A stretch of DNA of 64,000 bases, from the NCBI RefSeq assembly GCF_050947875.1, contig NC_134569.1, positions 209,505,627 to 209,569,626 on the forward strand, given 5' to 3'. The DNA comes from Dermacentor variabilis. Its lineage: Eukaryota > Arthropoda > Arachnida > Ixodida > Ixodidae. Below the pieces are notes generated by a model that was not told the DNA's origin, did not search any database, and saw nothing but the letters and a program-made list of their open reading frames with translations. Position 1 is the stretch's first letter; each line of letters opens with the position of its first letter. The position numbers and the translations under genes are program-made. This document shows positions 61,881 through 64,000 of the stretch, one piece after another.

Positions 61881-64000
61881 TTTGATAGACGTTTGCGAAC
61901 GCCTGCACCATGGCTACACTACTCGCTTCTTATGTTCGGTTCCGAGTCGTACTGCATAGGAATATTCTTGCAGCCGCAGAGCACAGCGACCAAGCCGGCC
62001 GGTAGGATCCTTGAGTGAGGAAACCCAGCAGAGTGCGTGGTTACATGTGCGTGGTTACATGTGCGTGGTTACATGTGCGTGGTTACAGAGTGCGTGGTTT
62101 CTCCTTCGTTACAGAGAAGTGGGTGCCATACAAGTACGGGCAGAATTTCGAAACCGCCCAGACGACAGCCAGACATTCACGATCTGTAACATAATAGTTG
62201 CGGTCCGCTGCTGTGAGGAGGCGGCTAGCGTAGGCGCTAACACGAACTTGACCTTGTTAGCGCTGGGCTAAGACGGGTCCGATACCGTGACCACTGGCAT
62301 CGGTACGCACCTCTGTAGGAAAGGACGGGTCAAAGTGGGCCAGTATAGGTGGCGTGGTGAGAATGTTGGTGAGGTGGGCGAATGCGGCAGTTTGAGCGGC
62401 GCCCCACGTAAACGGCGCGTCCTTCAGAAGTTCAGTAAGTGGTCGGGCACCGCTACAAAGTCTTTAACGAAGCGTCGGAAGTAGGAGCAGAGTCCTACAA
62501 AACTTCGGACGTCTCTGACAGACTGAGGTACAAGAAAAGACGTGACAGCAAGAATTTTCTCCGGGTCTCGTTGAATACCGCAAGCATCGACGAGGTGGCC
62601 CAGCACTGTAATTTGCCGACGACCGAAGTGACACCTCGATGAATTCAGTTGGAGCCCAGCCTCGCGCAAGACTCGAAGAACAGCTGATAAGCGCTCAAGG
62701 TGTGTCTCAAATGTAGGCGAATATACGAGAATGTCGCTAGGTACCAGAGGTATGTTGGCCATTTGAACACTTGAAGCAAAGAGTCCGTCATACGTTCGAA
62801 CGTTGCTGGGGCGTTGCATAGACTGTATGGTATAACCTTGAATTGATATAGACCAAGGGGTGACGAACTCGCTCTTATCTTGGTCTTTTTTCTCCACAGA
62901 AATTTGCCAGTAAACAGACCGAAGGTCTATTGATGAAAGTAGTTATCACTGTGGAGGCAATTGAAGGCGTCGTCAGTGCTAGGCAGGGGGCTGACGTCTT
63001 TCTTGGTAATGCGGTTTAGATGGCGATAATCTACCCAGAAACGCCATGTGCCATCTTTCTTTTTTAACAAGCACCACGGGCGACGCCGAAGGGTTCGACA
63101 AAGGTTCAGCAATGCCTTTGGCAAGCATCTGGTTCACTTCATCTTGAATAACCTTACGCTCTGAAGCAGAAACTCGGTATGGCCGGCGATGAATAGGATT
63201 GGCATCACCAGTATTTATGTGATGGTTAACAATTGAAGTCTGGCCCAATTGGCGATTGTTGAGGTCGAAAATGTGGTAGGAAACCAAAAGGCGACACAGA
63301 GCTGCTGCTTGTTCAGGTAATAGGTCCGCAGCAATCATGTGACAAAATGTTGCGTCAGGGCAAATAACATTCTGCGTACATGGTGAAGACTCTGAGCAGG
63401 CGTCTACTAAAAACGTCGTGACGTGGTCATCCCCTATAGCACACAGCGTTGCAACCGATATGTATTGAGTAGAACTTCCTTTGTGAGGTCAAAATTGACG
63501 ACGGGGAGGCATGTCCGGTTATCGGCGATGGTGACGACGGAGTGGGGCACAGTGATACTGCGCATCAAAAGAACATCAGGAACAGGTGTGGCAACCTATT
63601 CACCATCGGGCACAGAAAACATGATAGCAAATCGACGAAAGTCAAGGCTTTAGGCGGCAGGCGGACGAAGGCGGTCGTACTAAAGTCGTTCGGCAGTTCG
63701 GCGCGAATATGCGCGAGTAGAGGAAGTTCGAGGCAAAGGGTACCGGCAGAACAGTCCATCAAAGCTGAATGCGCCGTGAGAAAGTCGTTGCGAGGATTAG
63801 GTCATAGAGACAATTGGTCAGCGCTGTGAAAATAACAGGAACGTGGCGGTCGGCGATACTTACACGGGAGGTGCACATTCCAGTGACGTCAACAGTGCTG
63901 TCATCGGCCACGCGTACAGCTCGTGTAGTAGCAGGCGTGAGAATCTTCCTCAGCCAACGACGGAGGTTACAACTCATTATGGAAACCGGGGCTTTAGTAC
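61880..64000 (-). pseudogene. Ty3/gypsy protease-RT-RNase H relic, cut by window edge
   Basis: Minus strand. Protease end and spacer at 63565-63977 (KILTPATTRAVRVADDSTVD, SALMDCSAGTLCLELP). RT at 62424-63338: HRRPYRVSASERKVIQDEVN, KKDGTWRFWVDYRHLNRITK, then a damaged catalytic site (YLDD missing, SDILVYSPTFETHLERL follows), then ITVLGHLVDACGIQRDPEKI. RNase H at 61880-62330 with [20 protein letters not shown]. The N-terminal part lies beyond 64000, and the integrase would be expected below 61880 but is absent. Confidence 0.85.
62034..62096 (+). repeat. 14-bp tandem repeat in RNase H relic
   Basis: GTGCGTGGTTACAT recurs four times with small end changes. It sits where the gypsy RNase H box TDHHALCWL should be, so it is a local expansion of coding sequence in a dead element. 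Confidence 0.85.

Overview
This window looks like repeat-dense nuclear DNA of an arthropod, most probably a hard tick (Ixodidae). The basis is family recognition: RTE, I-like and R1-like LINEs, tRNA-headed SINE fragments and several short interspersed repeats resemble those I know from metastriate ticks. I cannot name the species. I see no host protein-coding gene that I can support. Almost everything that can be explained is transposable elements, often nested, plus satellite-like arrays. Most ORFs in the window are fragments of these elements or antisense shadows.

Layout. 388-2500 holds a decayed Penelope-like element on the minus strand (RT plus GIY-YIG endonuclease). 5003-11749 is a nearly intact, very young LTR retrotransposon on the minus strand: two 710-bp LTRs, a 4-bp target duplication, a gag-protease ORF and a pol whose integrase lies before the reverse transcriptase (Gmr1-like order). 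Gag-pro and pol share one frame and are separated by a single TGA. 12790-13757 carries two dispersed tick-type repeats. 15430-21987 is a candidate 6.6-kb element bounded by inverted ends and by arrays of TCTATAGA palindromes, with no transposase visible.

22366-23562 is an R1-like LINE fragment. 23588-29397 is a complete but mutated I-like LINE with a probable 12-bp target duplication. It is followed by a degenerate CATCGTC satellite (29409-30470) and tRNA-derived SINE heads. 31183-33814 is the integrase and 3' LTR of a plus-strand Ty3/gypsy relic, split by a gag-only LTR element (31751-33028). 33815-37419 is an opposed, minus-strand gypsy relic with a 153-bp LTR. That LTR sits in the RNase H of a second I-like LINE (37420-48430), which is itself split by an 8.3-kb element (38782-47106). 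The 8.3-kb element has roughly 2-kb terminal inverted repeats built of about 130-bp tandem units, and it encloses a Tc1/mariner-type transposase relic.

48869-55900 is a full-length R1-like LINE flanked by a 15-bp target duplication. It is split by a 5'-truncated RTE LINE on the plus strand with an open 446-codon RT frame and an exact 11-bp target duplication. 55901-58970 is unannotated sequence. 58990-64000 contains an I-like LINE tail and two opposed gypsy pol relics, the last running off the window edge.

Relative ages can be read from the nesting. The RTE copy is younger than the R1-like LINE, the 8.3-kb element is younger than the second I-like LINE, and the gag-only element is younger than the plus-strand gypsy. 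The Gmr1-like element, with only one LTR difference seen, is probably the youngest of all. The most novel-looking pieces are the two elements with long palindrome-array ends (38782-47106 and 15430-21987) and the Gmr1-like retrotransposon with its stop-separated gag-pol frame.
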